DNA from: Spisula solida
Taxonomy: Eukaryota; Mollusca; Bivalvia; Venerida; Mactridae
Assembly (NCBI GenBank): GCA_947247005.1
Contig: OX365950.1
Span: 50,320,761 to 50,384,760 of the forward strand
Direction: 5' to 3'
DNA length: 64,000 nt
Of this stretch, positions 50,001 through 57,540 are shown one piece after another. The position numbers were made by a program, and so were the translations under genes. The number at the start of each line of letters is the position of its first letter. The first letter of the stretch is position 1. Below the pieces are notes generated by a model that was not told the DNA's origin, ran no database searches, and was given only the letters and a program-made list of their open reading frames with translations.

Positions 50001-50597
50001 TTAACCGTTTACGTACATGACATCATTGACGTCAATTGTGTGCGGTGAGTCGCTGTACACAAGGTTGCGAAACCGTTGATATGTCTTCAAATAATGGATG
50101 GATATTTATGAAACTCAGCAGACGGAGAGAGGATATACTTTTCTTATTTATACCTGTATTCATTATCATTTTATAGCGTTTGTTTCATTTCTTTTTGATC
50201 ACCCACGTACAATCAAGGATAAACATAAGTGCAATACGATGATATCAAATGATGAGGGTGATGACTATAATAATGATGAAGACGATGATTTTGAAAAAAA
50301 TTCATACTCTGTAGCCATGGCAGTTGAACGAAGTGAACAAGATAATAATTAATGGACTTAAGGGAAACAATTCAATTAGGTAGCCAGAATCAATTCAACA
50401 GGGAGAGAACTTTTGAAAACAGGGTCTCATTCCTGGACATGATGACGTTTACAACAATGATGAATTGTAAAGTTGATGGTTTCATTTGAGTATAAGCTAA
50501 TGCAAAATAAAAAAGAAGGCAACATAATGAAGTAAATTACCTGTCGGGTAAGAATGAGGTTTACGACAATGGCCTGGAGTATCCAGCGTATTGACAT
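22461..50597 (-). CDS. Delta-like DSL-class Notch ligand without intracellular domain
   Basis: Ten coding exons join in phase: 50541-50597, 48348-48506, 46426-46554, 34693-34753, 32828-33082, 29306-29366, 28604-28734, 24244-24407, 23673-23886 and 22461-23092, giving 620 residues. Domains: signal peptide 1-19; MNNL (Notch-ligand N-terminal, C2-like) about 20-136; DSL about 174-218 with six cysteines at 176, 185, 189, 201, 209 and 218; nine EGF repeats about 223-555; an acidic/polar stalk 556-598; a hydrophobic tail 601-620 running to the stop. EGF3 (CFHGGTC) and EGF9 (CQNGGTC) carry the consensus for O-fucose. DSL ligands bind Notch on neighbouring cells; activation normally needs ligand endocytosis through a ubiquitinated cytoplasmic tail, which is absent here. 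The EGF number fits Delta better than Jagged, and no VWC domain is seen. Either a GPI-anchored or tail-less ligand, or one splice form of a longer gene. Confidence 0.9.
23093..23672 (-). other. Delta-like intron 9 with local duplication
   Basis: Two related stretches, about 23380-23460 and 23590-23660, both contain CGTAGCTAGTGTGTCGGCAA followed by AAAAATCGGATTT. This indicates a partial duplication inside the intron. No exon is seen. Confidence 0.65.
23673..23886 (-). CDS. Delta-like exon 9 (EGF4 end, EGF5, EGF6 start)
   Basis: Acceptor ACTTTGACAG, donor GTGAGT, 214 nt, phase 0 to 1. It encodes CHCPEKFYGERC, CLNGGVCETGKFGGYCLC, CDDKYTGEFC-like and CWSQPCQN segments. A decayed duplicate of part of this exon lies just upstream at 23931-23967. 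Confidence 0.9.
23931..23967 (-). pseudogene. Intronic relic of EGF exon sequence
   Basis: CACCGTAAAACTTCTCCGGA plus CAATAACATTC closely matches CTCCGTAAAACTTCTCCGGA plus CAATGACATTC at 23846-23878, inside exon 9. It lacks exon boundaries and the rest of the EGF module, so it is a short partial duplication left in intron 8. Confidence 0.75.
24244..24407 (-). CDS. Delta-like exon 8 (EGF3, start of EGF4)
   Basis: Acceptor TATATTTTACAG, donor GTATTG, 164 nt, phase 1 to 0. It encodes CFHGGTC (O-fucose consensus), CLCPPGFGGGNC and CFNGYCQNGGMCE. The preceding intron is 4.2 kb and full of mobile elements. Confidence 0.9.
25263..25607. mobile_element. MITE rich in TTTCGTGAAA-like palindromes
   Basis: The terminal inverted repeats are AACTGCCACCACATAAA and TTTATGTGGTGTCAGTT. 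The interior holds many copies of short words such as TTTCGTGAAA, TTTCACGAAAG, TTTCGCGAAAC and TTTTGCGAAAC. The 345-bp element lies in Delta-like intron 7 and has no transposase. Confidence 0.75.
25751..26750. mobile_element. Tc1/mariner-type element, about 1 kb, no intact transposase
   Basis: Terminal inverted repeats of about 35 bp with one mismatch begin CGAGGGGTGATCCAGAATTA. They are flanked by TA on both sides (25751-25752 and 26749-26750), the target duplication of Tc1/mariner transposition. The interior has only short open frames (for example 26128-26418) with no visible HTH or DD(E/D) catalytic motif. It lies in Delta-like intron 7. Confidence 0.88.
26751..27655. other. Delta-like intron 7, middle part
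   Basis: AT-rich intronic sequence between the mariner-type element and the foldback element. No exon, repeat pair or RNA gene recognised. Confidence 0.5.
27656..28440. mobile_element. Nested foldback element rich in GGTACC and ACCGGT
   Basis: The outer arms 27656-27812 and about 28286-28440 are inverted copies (CACGGTGTATAACCGTATCG at the ends; GACGAAGATCCGCAGGAGAG inside). Within the left half a second inverted pair, about 27808-27868 and 27928-28008, begins CACCATACTTTCGGTTTAGA. Repeats of ACCGGTACCCTCTC and CTCTCAGTGCAAAA are scattered in both. No transposase is seen. It lies in Delta-like intron 7, ending 164 bp before exon 7 in genomic order. Confidence 0.85.
28604..28734 (-). CDS. Delta-like exon 7 (EGF1 end, EGF2)
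   Basis: Acceptor TGTCTGTTGTAG, donor GTAAGT, 131 nt, phase 2 to 1. It encodes CRLGWTGETCGEC followed by GCLYGYCHRPYQC and CKDGWTGTLCD. This is the compact EGF2 seen directly after the DSL domain in Delta and Jagged. Confidence 0.92.
28889..29030 (+). mobile_element. Possible tRNA-derived SINE
   Basis: GAGGGTTCGATCCTTGG is a good Pol III B box in a potential T arm. It is followed by CGCGTCATACAAAAGGTGAA and ATAAAAATGGTACCAGTA. No clear A box, and no second full copy found in the window (a short match near 18160). Confidence 0.45.
29306..29366 (-). CDS. Delta-like exon 6 (EGF1, first part)
   Basis: A 61-nt exon between ATGTTTTCAG and GTAAGT, phase 1 to 2. It encodes YCSEDCLANRGACERPFQC, the short first EGF of DSL ligands (C-x-x-x-C-x-x-x-x-G-x-C-x-x-P-x-x-C). 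Confidence 0.9.
29695..29821. mobile_element. Small MITE, AGGGAGGTAACT ends
   Basis: A 127-bp element with the inverted termini AGGGAGGTAACT and AGTTACCTCCCT (with one extra A) in Delta-like intron 5. No ORF. Confidence 0.75.
30216..30260 (+). mobile_element. Solo mariner-like terminus
   Basis: GCGAGGGGTGTTCGAAATGT followed by TCCGGGACAAG resembles the end of ITm/mariner elements (CGAGGGGTGTTC...). No matching inverted end was found before 32.8 kb, so this is a fragment. Confidence 0.45.
30668..32087. mobile_element. Tc1/mariner-type element, 1.4 kb, degenerate
   Basis: The terminal inverted repeats are CACTACCCAAAAGTTCTAAC (right end inverse CACTCCCCAAAAGTTCTAAC), continuing to CCGCCA. TA flanks both sides (30668-30669 and 32086-32087). 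The length of 1416 bp fits a mariner element, but no open frame longer than about 65 codons remains. It lies in Delta-like intron 5. Confidence 0.82.
32828..33082 (-). CDS. Delta-like exon 5 (DSL domain)
   Basis: Acceptor TTTTCTTACCAG, donor GTAAGT, 255 nt, phase 1/1. After a linker it encodes the whole DSL domain: YRLVCDKHYFGTGCDVYC, RPRDDQFGHFKC, then SDNGTKIC and DHGWSGTFC. The Arg-Pro-Arg-Asp-Asp-x-Phe-Gly-His core that contacts Notch EGF11 in studied ligands is intact. Confidence 0.97.
33199..33333. mobile_element. Foldback MITE in Delta-like intron 4
   Basis: The arms ACAGGCACACCGTTCCATCG and its inverse near 33312-33332 pair. They extend into AGTACCTTCTTATAATCACC versus AAAAAGTACTC. 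The whole unit forms one long imperfect hairpin of about 135 bp. Confidence 0.75.
33565..33803. mobile_element. MITE with about 43-bp TIRs, copy 2
   Basis: Termini GGTACTGTTTTATCAAAGCA and the inverse; same length and plan as 10243-10480. It lies in Delta-like intron 4. Confidence 0.85.
34693..34753 (-). CDS. Delta-like exon 4 (end of MNNL)
   Basis: A 61-nt micro-exon between TTATTTCACAG and GTAAGT, entering phase 0 and leaving phase 1. It encodes GKFTVIVEAWHTVNGELKVI, matching the MNNL C-terminal strand (F-x-L-I-I-E-A-W-H). It was found from the reading frame and splice sites and is too short to appear as an open frame. Confidence 0.9.
35197..35472. repeat. Triplicated 70-bp palindrome in array unit 1
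   Basis: Three copies at 35197-35265, 35304-35373 and 35401-35472 of an imperfect palindrome. It starts GTCTGGTTCCCGTTCCCAAA and ends with the inverse CGGGAACCAGA. Units 3 and 4 carry one copy each (40524-40595 and 43179-43250), and unit 2 only a right-half remnant near 38085-38115. Confidence 0.88.
43821..44051. mobile_element. MITE with internal hairpin, copy 2, inserted in array unit 4
   Basis: Nearly identical to 7416-7680 outside the loop: the 40-bp GC-rich loop is replaced by a short ATTAAAT. It interrupts the sequence CACATTAT...AATGTTCG, which is continuous in array units 2 and 3. It therefore inserted after the tandem array had formed, or in one unit only. Confidence 0.82.
44483..44960 (+). 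repeat. Two R1 repeat copies in array unit 4
   Basis: The stretches 44483-44590 and 44843-44960 both carry AGAAAGTCGGACAGGGAAGG, CTCAACTTAACC and GCCGAGCACAGAAA. Other units have this block once (36829-36912, 39530-39615, 41745-41830). The same family occurs outside the array at 2238-2310, 5284-5370, 6553-6668 and 59335-59400. Confidence 0.75.
45958..46236 (-). mobile_element. SINE, 5'-truncated (no tRNA head)
   Basis: It shares CCAGATTTATATAGCGCC, CGTTCAAAGGCACTTTACAT, AGCCACAAGGGCGCA and AGACTGAGAGAAAGCCC with 54788-55223, but stops before the tRNA-like head. It lies between the tandem array and Delta-like exon 3. Confidence 0.8.
46426..46554 (-). CDS. Delta-like exon 3 (MNNL, second half)
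   Basis: Acceptor TTTTATTTCAG, donor GTATAT, 129 nt, phase 0/0. It encodes CTYGSYNTSLLGGNN, an acidic stretch and IPIDFGWP, equivalent to the family's C-x-x-G-x-x-x-T-P-x-L-G and I-x-x-x-F-x-W-P. Splicing to exon 4 completes F-x-W-P-G-x-F-x-x-I-V-E-A-W-H. Confidence 0.92.
46632..47095 (+). pseudogene. Degenerate mariner element with transposase N-terminal fragment
   Basis: It starts with TA and a mariner-like terminus CGAGAGTTGTCCGGAAAGTT. Further on, 46956-47005 reads KSVFNFLRAQKLTPSE and then stops. After a frame change, 47004-47090 reads MKRVSVYRDLYVQGDALTAR. Together these resemble the mariner transposase DNA-binding region (V-I-x-F-L-x-x-x-G-x-T-P-x-E-I-H...). A frame break and stops are present, and no catalytic part or right terminus was seen. 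It lies in Delta-like intron 2. Confidence 0.5.
47096..48347 (-). other. Delta-like intron 2, remainder
   Basis: AT-rich intron sequence between the mariner remnant and exon 2. No exon or repeat pair recognised. Confidence 0.5.
48348..48506 (-). CDS. Delta-like exon 2 (MNNL, first half)
   Basis: Acceptor CCGTTCTAG, donor GTAGGA, 159 nt, phase 0/0. It encodes GMFEVAVLKLNNNRG, then GRCCKG and CDTFVTVCLMHYVQ. This is the MNNL pattern in which a strand FEL-x-x-x-x-x-x-N-x-x-G is followed by CC and a C-x-T-F/Y-x-x-x-C-L segment. Confidence 0.92.
48507..50540 (-). other. Delta-like intron 1
   Basis: About 2 kb between the signal-peptide exon and the first MNNL exon. No repeat family member and no conserved frame was recognised. 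A plus-strand acidic frame at 50098-50352 has a D/E-rich end but no homolog that I recognise. Confidence 0.5.
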
Positions 50598-50644
50598 CAG
50601 GTCACCATTGAGTAGCTTACTGTAGGAAACTGTTTGTAACGTAT
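50541..50644 (-). CDS. Delta-like exon 1 (signal peptide; 5' UTR part)
   Basis: ATG is at 50595-50597 and encodes MSIRWILQAIVVNLILTRQ, a typical signal sequence. The donor is GTAATT at 50535-50540, phase 0. A good acceptor (TATATTTTCAG, ending at 50645) lies upstream, so 50598-50644 is probably 5' UTR and a non-coding first exon should lie further right. Its promoter was not found. Confidence 0.7.
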
Positions 50645-52419
50645 CTGAAAATATAAAAGTTAAAAGTAAAGTACATGTTTTTAAGTCCACTTCCAGACCT
50701 TCGTCCGCTCTGTACATTTAACCTCCAATCATTCAGTCGCAAGACGTCTGTTAACATACATTAAACGTGGACAATTACACGACTAAATAAAGTATTTTAT
50801 TATTATTATTTCTGCAAGGTCTTCGAACAATGTCAATAATTTTACAGGAACTTTAGTTTAGTTCAATGGACTAGTAGTCTTCACTACATTATACCCTATT
50901 AACTCAAATTAAGACTCCTTATCAATACCTTGTTTGAGTGTACGAATACAGTGTCATGTGGGGTCAAGACAAGTATCAACTGAAATCCAATGTTTCGTGT
51001 TACTCTCATAGAGAATCGACAGCAACATAGTTCTCGTGTGACAGACATGGTACCATATTTTAAACAGTATGTTACAAAACCATAAAACAATGAAGATGAA
51101 TCATGTTTAGAAGAGAACTGTTAATGGTACCAAGACCTAACAAAAACAATGTCGTATCCATTTTCACTGACTTTCTCTTGATTTAAACTCAAATTTAGAC
51201 CAATCCCAACCTTTAAACTAGTTTTCTTGGTAATTTTATTACATTAAGTCTTACTGTACATGTTTAAACCGATCCTTGTTTCTGACACCAATACCGGAGA
51301 ATAATCGGGTTTAAAATTCATTATGTCACACATTTGTCTCTTTTCAATTAAAATTAAATTATGTAGTAATTTTGTTGATTACTGGAATAACTACCTCTGA
51401 CTGGGTGACATGCTTTATTGGATTTACACTTGTAAAGTAAAATACACATGAATTACACTGATACTATCTGTTGAACAAACGAAAAGAGTTAAACTACAGT
51501 GTAAACAAACATGGCTGACATAATTGGAACGGATCGCATAGCATTTATACTTGATTTGTAAGAAATTGTCCGAGGTGTCCCGATTGAAACTACAGCAATC
51601 CAGCCTCGCAGCGTGGTTGAACTCTAGTACACTCGAGTACACTCGAGGGTTGAAACTCGACTCGTTTTGCTGCAACTCTAGTTAATCGAGTTCTGTTTGT
51701 TTGGTAGAGTTCGACTGAGTGAGTAATAAGGGCATGGTAATTCGTTTTCCCCTACCAAATCGACTTCCAGCTTCGATGGAAGAGGCAGTTGTGTGATACA
51801 AAACTGACTCTGGGTGTGATACCTAAGCTCTTTCAGCAAATACTCCTTGGTTTTTAACGCCATCTGTGTATATCACCGATACGCGCCGCGAGACTACCTC
51901 TGGATTGGCAACCAGTTCATGTCTAGCTGCTGTGAAACACTGAAAAGTGTTTCAGAAATGGCCACGTGACTCGACCGAGAATATAACCAAGGAACCTCAA
52001 GTTGCGCAGTGAAGAGCACTATCCCCTCGACAACCGTGCCATCCTGACGATCAAACTAATTATAGATGTACACGTGCAATGTAATCTGACTTAAGGAGCC
52101 ACCCACTATAAAAAATGACTGTTTTAATCAGGAGGCTGTAAAACATACGCTTTTTTTATAACAATTGGACAGGTGGTTGCTTAATGATGGCCACTAATAC
52201 AGTTTTTATTTATCACTGAATACTATAGGGCTATTGCGTTAGAGTGTCGGAAAAATATATTTGTAATCTAGAACATTGTTACATCAATGTGTAAATGGAT
52301 ATGATAAAATTTCCAGTGTCTATCATGTACAGGAAACAAAAACGACTACTATGAAAGATAACATTTAATCAGTGCCAATTTATTTATTGACTTGTCTGTC
52401 GATTTAAGAAACATGCTCA
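50645..52419. other. Upstream of Delta-like coding exons, no gene recognised
   Basis: This stretch should contain or precede the non-coding first exon and promoter, but no TATA or initiator motif can be singled out in AT-rich DNA. A locally repetitive spot at 51627-51690 contains CTAGTACACTCGAGTACACTCGAG. Confidence 0.4.
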
Positions 52420-54787
52420 GAAATGTTACAACTATTTCTGTATAGAGATTCATCTCCACGTTTGTCCAATTCTATACACTAACATATTAACTACAAATTC
52501 TAAGCGACATATAACCAGACAAAGTAGGCCGTCTTAAAGAAGAACTTATTGAAGATTCTTCCACAAATACACTCACTACGTGATTAACTATCGATATTAC
52601 TTTACAATATAATGTAATTATAGGCCTAATCAATGATAAACAATTCCGTAAAAGATCATTAAGTTCTATTTTATAGAATACACTGTATTGATAAAACATG
52701 TTGATTAATCAATCAGTATTTATATTATCGGTTGTCACGCATACAGGTTATCAGGTATATTAGTTGTTGGTTGCAACGTTTACCTTATCATGTATATCGC
52801 ATGTCCAGTATTTAGTTGTTGTGCTATTTTTACACTAGTTCATATAATTACAAGTCAAATAGTTTTCTGCGGCCAGATAATTTACTTGTACTTATTAGGA
52901 TGTTTTTTTCTGCAGTTTGGATGCTGATCGAATTTATTCTGGTGTATGTTTAAATGTATTTGTCAACATAATTCAAATATATGTAATATCGGATACTACC
53001 GATTAGTATAACTTAACTAACTTGAATTTTATCACAACAAATGCCATTATGATATATAAATCGTATTCAATTTAGACCAAAAAATATCCTCTATTTATTT
53101 ATTTATTTGTGTTATTTGCCGAACACATGAACAAATTCCAAATAATTAGAGAAATATTTATCTAGTATCAATACTATGATTCTCTTAATCTAGCAAGGTG
53201 TCCTCTGCGGGATGTAATCCATGCCCACTATATTTATCATTGATCGGGAAGCGCTTAGCTCATGCAGCAGATACCTGCTGTTCAAACTCATGGTCTCACT
53301 CGCCGTGCGTTCACCGTGGATTATCTGATAGTTCTGCTTTCTTCGGTAAATAAACTAATGCAATGCTACAAAGACCGATGTAATCCGCAATGAATTATAT
53401 GATTAGTCTGGTTCACAACATTCTTAAAAAATGCTTGCCTTTTTTTGATTTCTTTTTAAATCGTAAACCATTGAGAACAGGTTCCCTCTATTGACAATTT
53501 ACTTACCGCGTTAGGACCACATGTAATCATAATTGTAACCTGTAAGACAGTGAGACTGAACTTTTTTCCAAGGTCGTCAGTATTGTCAGTCGTGTCATCG
53601 AATTATGAACATGTTTCGTTAACATAATTATAGATGTATATCCAGTTTAAAGTCTTCCTAGGAAGGAATATAGCTTGAGTTTAGCTTGAGGCTGTATTTA
53701 CTGGTATACGTAGACAGAATATACACGATTCTTTTCTCTGGAAACAACCAACCAGTCGACTGATTGGAAAACTTGTGAACAATTTGGCTTAACTGAGTCA
53801 GACTAGATTGTGTTTTAGACAATGTGAAGACAGGAGTTTCTTGGGTCAATGAAAGGTAACTACGATACACTAGATAGAAAAACTACAATGATACTACGAT
53901 TCATCTCTTCAGTACATATGATTCCTCATACGTTTCAATATTATTTGAAAATAGAAATATGATATTCCATATTAACATCTTAGATATTATAGAATGTTAT
54001 CATTTTAGTTGGCACTGTTCTCAGAAAAACATAAACAGAAAGCTACCAGGTGATAACAAAAAATGCATTCTGCTAATTTGTAGAAACTCCTAACAAATTA
54101 AACATCCAATAATGTTTGTTTCTTCAAATCGGCAGAACATATTCCGGTTAAGGCAATGTATTAATCTGGGTGTCGTATCATGTTTAGTATACTGAAATTA
54201 CTTTAGACTTATATTGCACACGCACACAAAATGTCAAATGTGCATAAAAACATCTGGTAGTAGGAAATATTTGTATACATGATAGAGTTAATGAAGTAGT
54301 TCGTTTTGATAACATTTAAGATAATTATTTACATTATCAGCATCAAGCAAAGGCAAATTGATGCACGTGACGATAGAACGAGCTGCATGTTAATAATGTG
54401 AAAATATCACAAATACCGATGCTGCATTGACTGCATCCAAGAAAAACATTGTAACAGATGTTTGTAAGCAGAACTTCTCGCGTCTGAAACCACCTATCAA
54501 TATTCGCTTACAGAACACATGCAAAGTTCAAACAGATTCAACGATAACCGATGATGTAACAGAACTGCAATAATCATATTAATTATCAAATGATTTTATA
54601 GGTATTTAAATATAGATAAATATATCTCTGAAATGTTTTCACCTAAATATTTTCCTAATTTACAAGACAGTTATAGTTCGTTATTAGTGGTTGCCCTAAG
54701 ATGAACTCCAGATAGCAGACGAAATACAAGAACCCAAAACAAACCTGGAGAAGAGGTAAAAGACATGGGACGCATTTGGAAGGAGAA

Positions 54788-55223
54788 AGAAAAAAAATAT
54801 ACCAGATTTATATAGCGCCCTTTTCATGCGAACGCACGTTCAAAGGCACTTTACATTATTGTGTTGCAGCCACAAGGGCGCATGTGCATCCTCTACCAGT
54901 GCAAATACAGCATGATCTGACCAGAGGGACAGACTGAGAGAAAGCCCTTGAAGGGAGAGAGAAACATTAGATACAGGCATGTCCGGGGCTGCAGAAGTGC
55001 GCCTAGCTCCTATTTCGAATAGACAACCTGGTTCTTTAATGTGCCCGGTGTATAGCACTGATACACAGCTTCCTGGCACTTCCAGATACTTTGCAGACCA
55101 CATGGCCAGATATAGCGGGAAATATTATAAATATTTCAGAAATGTCAAGTTCCGATGCCAGGGGTTGAACTCACGACCTCTGGGTTGACAGCTCAGTGCG
55201 TTACCACTGAGCTAAATCCGCTT
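54788..55223 (-). mobile_element. SINE with tRNA-like head, full length
   Basis: On the minus strand the head (from 55223) has the A box TTTAGCTCAGTGGTAACGC, an anticodon-arm-like CTGAGCTGTCAACCCAG with GTC in the anticodon position, and the B box GAGTTCAACCCC. The body then includes GGCTTTCTCTCAGTCTGTCC-type sequence, and the 3' end has TGTAAAGTGCCTTTGAACGT and GGCGCTATATAAATCTGG followed by a T-rich tail. A headless sister lies at 45958-46236. It is present only in copy 1 of the large duplication. Confidence 0.85.
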
Positions 55224-55385
55224 AAAAAAGCCAGCGACATACCAAAATGGCGAAAGCGGACATCAGCCGTTTGTGTCGAAATAAAGGCCCAGTCACAACC
55301 GATTTAAGTAAGTACAAAATGCAACCGTAAATTTTGTTTTACACTCTTGCTTCCTTGTGGGATCGATCGCTGTTTTGTCATACAC

Positions 55386-56754
55386 TCCAACAGTTTGCAC
55401 TATAAACTCTGTATCTTTACGTACATTGAACATATCGTACAAAATCGAACTATCATTATTTAAGTCCCTAAGTATTTCTGCAAAGTCCTGACGCTATACC
55501 AACTAGTGCGATGTCAAACGCTGAACACTAACCGCTGAGAGTCAATCAAGGTAGTAATACCTTAGTATGTTGCAGTCTAGCATAGAATCCTTAATGTCAC
55601 AATCCGGATGAGAACAATTTATACGTAATATCTGAACATGCATAAATTGTCACAGACAATGTGTTATGTTCGTGCAGAATAAAATTTTGGAGAATCAGCA
55701 TAAAGCTTCTCTATATCTAAACTGTTAAATATTTATCTAACTAGTGAATGCAGTATGTTAAACATCGTTTGACAATAAAAACATATTTCTAAAAATTTGT
55801 AGCAACATTATGCGATAGCATTGTTTGATAACCTAACGATAACAAACATAAACTTATAACCATTAAAACAAATATGTTACAAAAACCATTACATTAAAAA
55901 TGCACCCAAGATAAGCACCGCATTTTTATTTAAATAGTATAAATTTTAAACTCAAACCTTCAATGTACACAGACAGATTTTCTTTTTTTAAGAAGAAACA
56001 ATAGATTAAAAGTTTTATTCCAGATGTATATACTGTACATAATCTTTAAAAGAATTCACATATTCGATACATGCATAAATCTGTCACGAGATTATTGACA
56101 TATATTTGTATTCTTTTATACTTTTACTTTGTTTTTAATATTTTAAGTCCCAATATGGGATTTAACTTCTATGAAATATACGTATGGGTATGTTTAACAA
56201 CACATTTGGTAATATACACAACGTCATACAGTTTTTCGGATTTATTGGTATAATCAGCATTTGAAATGCCTATGAACAGTAACATAATAAAATAAGAGGA
56301 CCAAGACACATCTATATATAAAAAACAGTTATGAGAAAGGCATTCAGGTCAATTCTGTAAAAAACCTCGTAAAAATGGAAATATAATTTAACAACTAATA
56401 AATCATATTATCCGTTAAAATTACAGTCGTGAATAAACTATTAAATACATTTGTAAAGTTTGTAATATTCAATACATACTTTTCTGAATGTCCGAAATAC
56501 AGGTTAAAATTTATTGCTATCTAATTGATTTTATTTCTAAATTTCAAAAGTTTTAAATAGTATTACTATTACCAATGAAAATTATCGTTTAACGGACACT
56601 ATTATCTAATCATTGTAAAAAGGACACATATGATAAAAATGATATTTGACTTCAAAATCATCTGTATTACATAAAGACACTCATACTCGGCCATTTCTAT
56701 TTTTTTATTAATCATACCAATATTTACTGGAAAAAAGGCTCGTAGGGAATATTG
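55386..56754. other. Non-coding part of duplication copy 1
   Basis: It aligns with about 61961-63250 throughout. No exon, RNA gene or inverted repeat recognised. The AT-rich runs are shared with the sister copy. Confidence 0.5.
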
Positions 56755-56822
56755 GGGCGCCTAACTATGTTGCCTCTATAAATAAAGCCTTTATTATTAT
56801 TATTATTATAATAAAATAATTA
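56755..56822 (+). repeat. Possible retroelement tail with ATT microsatellite
   Basis: GTTGCCTCTATAAATAAAGC followed by CTTTATTATTATTATTATTA looks like the 3' end of a non-LTR retroelement. It is preserved in the sister copy at 63250-63310 with a different repeat number. Confidence 0.5.
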
Positions 56823-57540
56823 ATAAAGTGTAATATTTTAACTGGGGAAATTAAATTTTGAATACATTACATTGCTTTCATATATTTGTAGTTAGATTCA
56901 CTTTAGATTCACATTGGAACAGGAAAACATAAATATAATGATCTGTTTACATGTATAAGTTATAACGTATTGATATTACATTGTTATAACGACAATTGCT
57001 AAGTAATGAATTGCATTAGAACCAAAACAATTGTGTAGATTCTTTTTTAGTTTCAGCCTTGTGTTTTAATTGTGATAAAGCATACAAAACAATACAATTC
57101 TTTTTGATACAAATATCGTCTTACCTTAAGATACGCCCGTTAGAAAAGCTACGTTGATATACAAATAGATTTTCCTTAGAACTTAATATAAATCCAATCA
57201 ACAAAACTCAACCAGCAATTTTTATCTATCTGGTCTATGATATTATTCAACAATACGTATGTTTTAGTCTTAAAGAGTTTGTTCTATCATTTTGTTACAC
57301 AATATCACGCACAATAAACGACCACGCACGATATACGATAATCCCTCCGCGTGACTATTTGTAGTGCTCTGTGACGATCTTCTAACAACTGGTTTGCCTC
57401 AAGTAACTTGATGAATAGAGCAGAAATATGCTGATATGCACGTGTAATTAAGACATACGGTGGATACGTGCTGGATAAGGTGATATTTCTACCAGAGAGG
57501 AACGCTGGACGAACATCAACAATGCAACAGCCAACGCTTT

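Larger units (their letters stand above)
52420..57540 (+). repeat. Large direct duplication, copy 1
   Basis: Collinear with 59846-64000. Shared marks include CGGTTGTCACGCATACAGGT, TTTTCTGCGGCCAGATAATT, CGGGAAGCGCTT, GACAATGTGAAGACAGGAGT and CTTCTCGCGTCTGAAACCAC. Others are CCTGACGCTATACCAACTAG and AACGCTGGACGAACATCAAC. The copies differ by scattered substitutions and small indels; the first has about 780 extra bases at 54605-55385, which include a SINE. No gene recognised; a minus-strand frame of about 70-85 codons (53658-53870, 60912-61172) is partly kept in both. Confidence 0.9.

Noticed and set aside
53658..53870. Minus-strand frame partly shared with 60912-61172 as a duplicated gene
   Set aside because: The frame is kept over about 60 codons, but the N-terminal and C-terminal parts diverge, no splice sites join it to other exons and no domain is known; it is kept only as a conserved block in the duplication finding.
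55145..55223. tRNA-Asp gene
   Set aside because: The anticodon stem has a mismatch and the head continues into a SINE body and tail that recur at 45958-46236.
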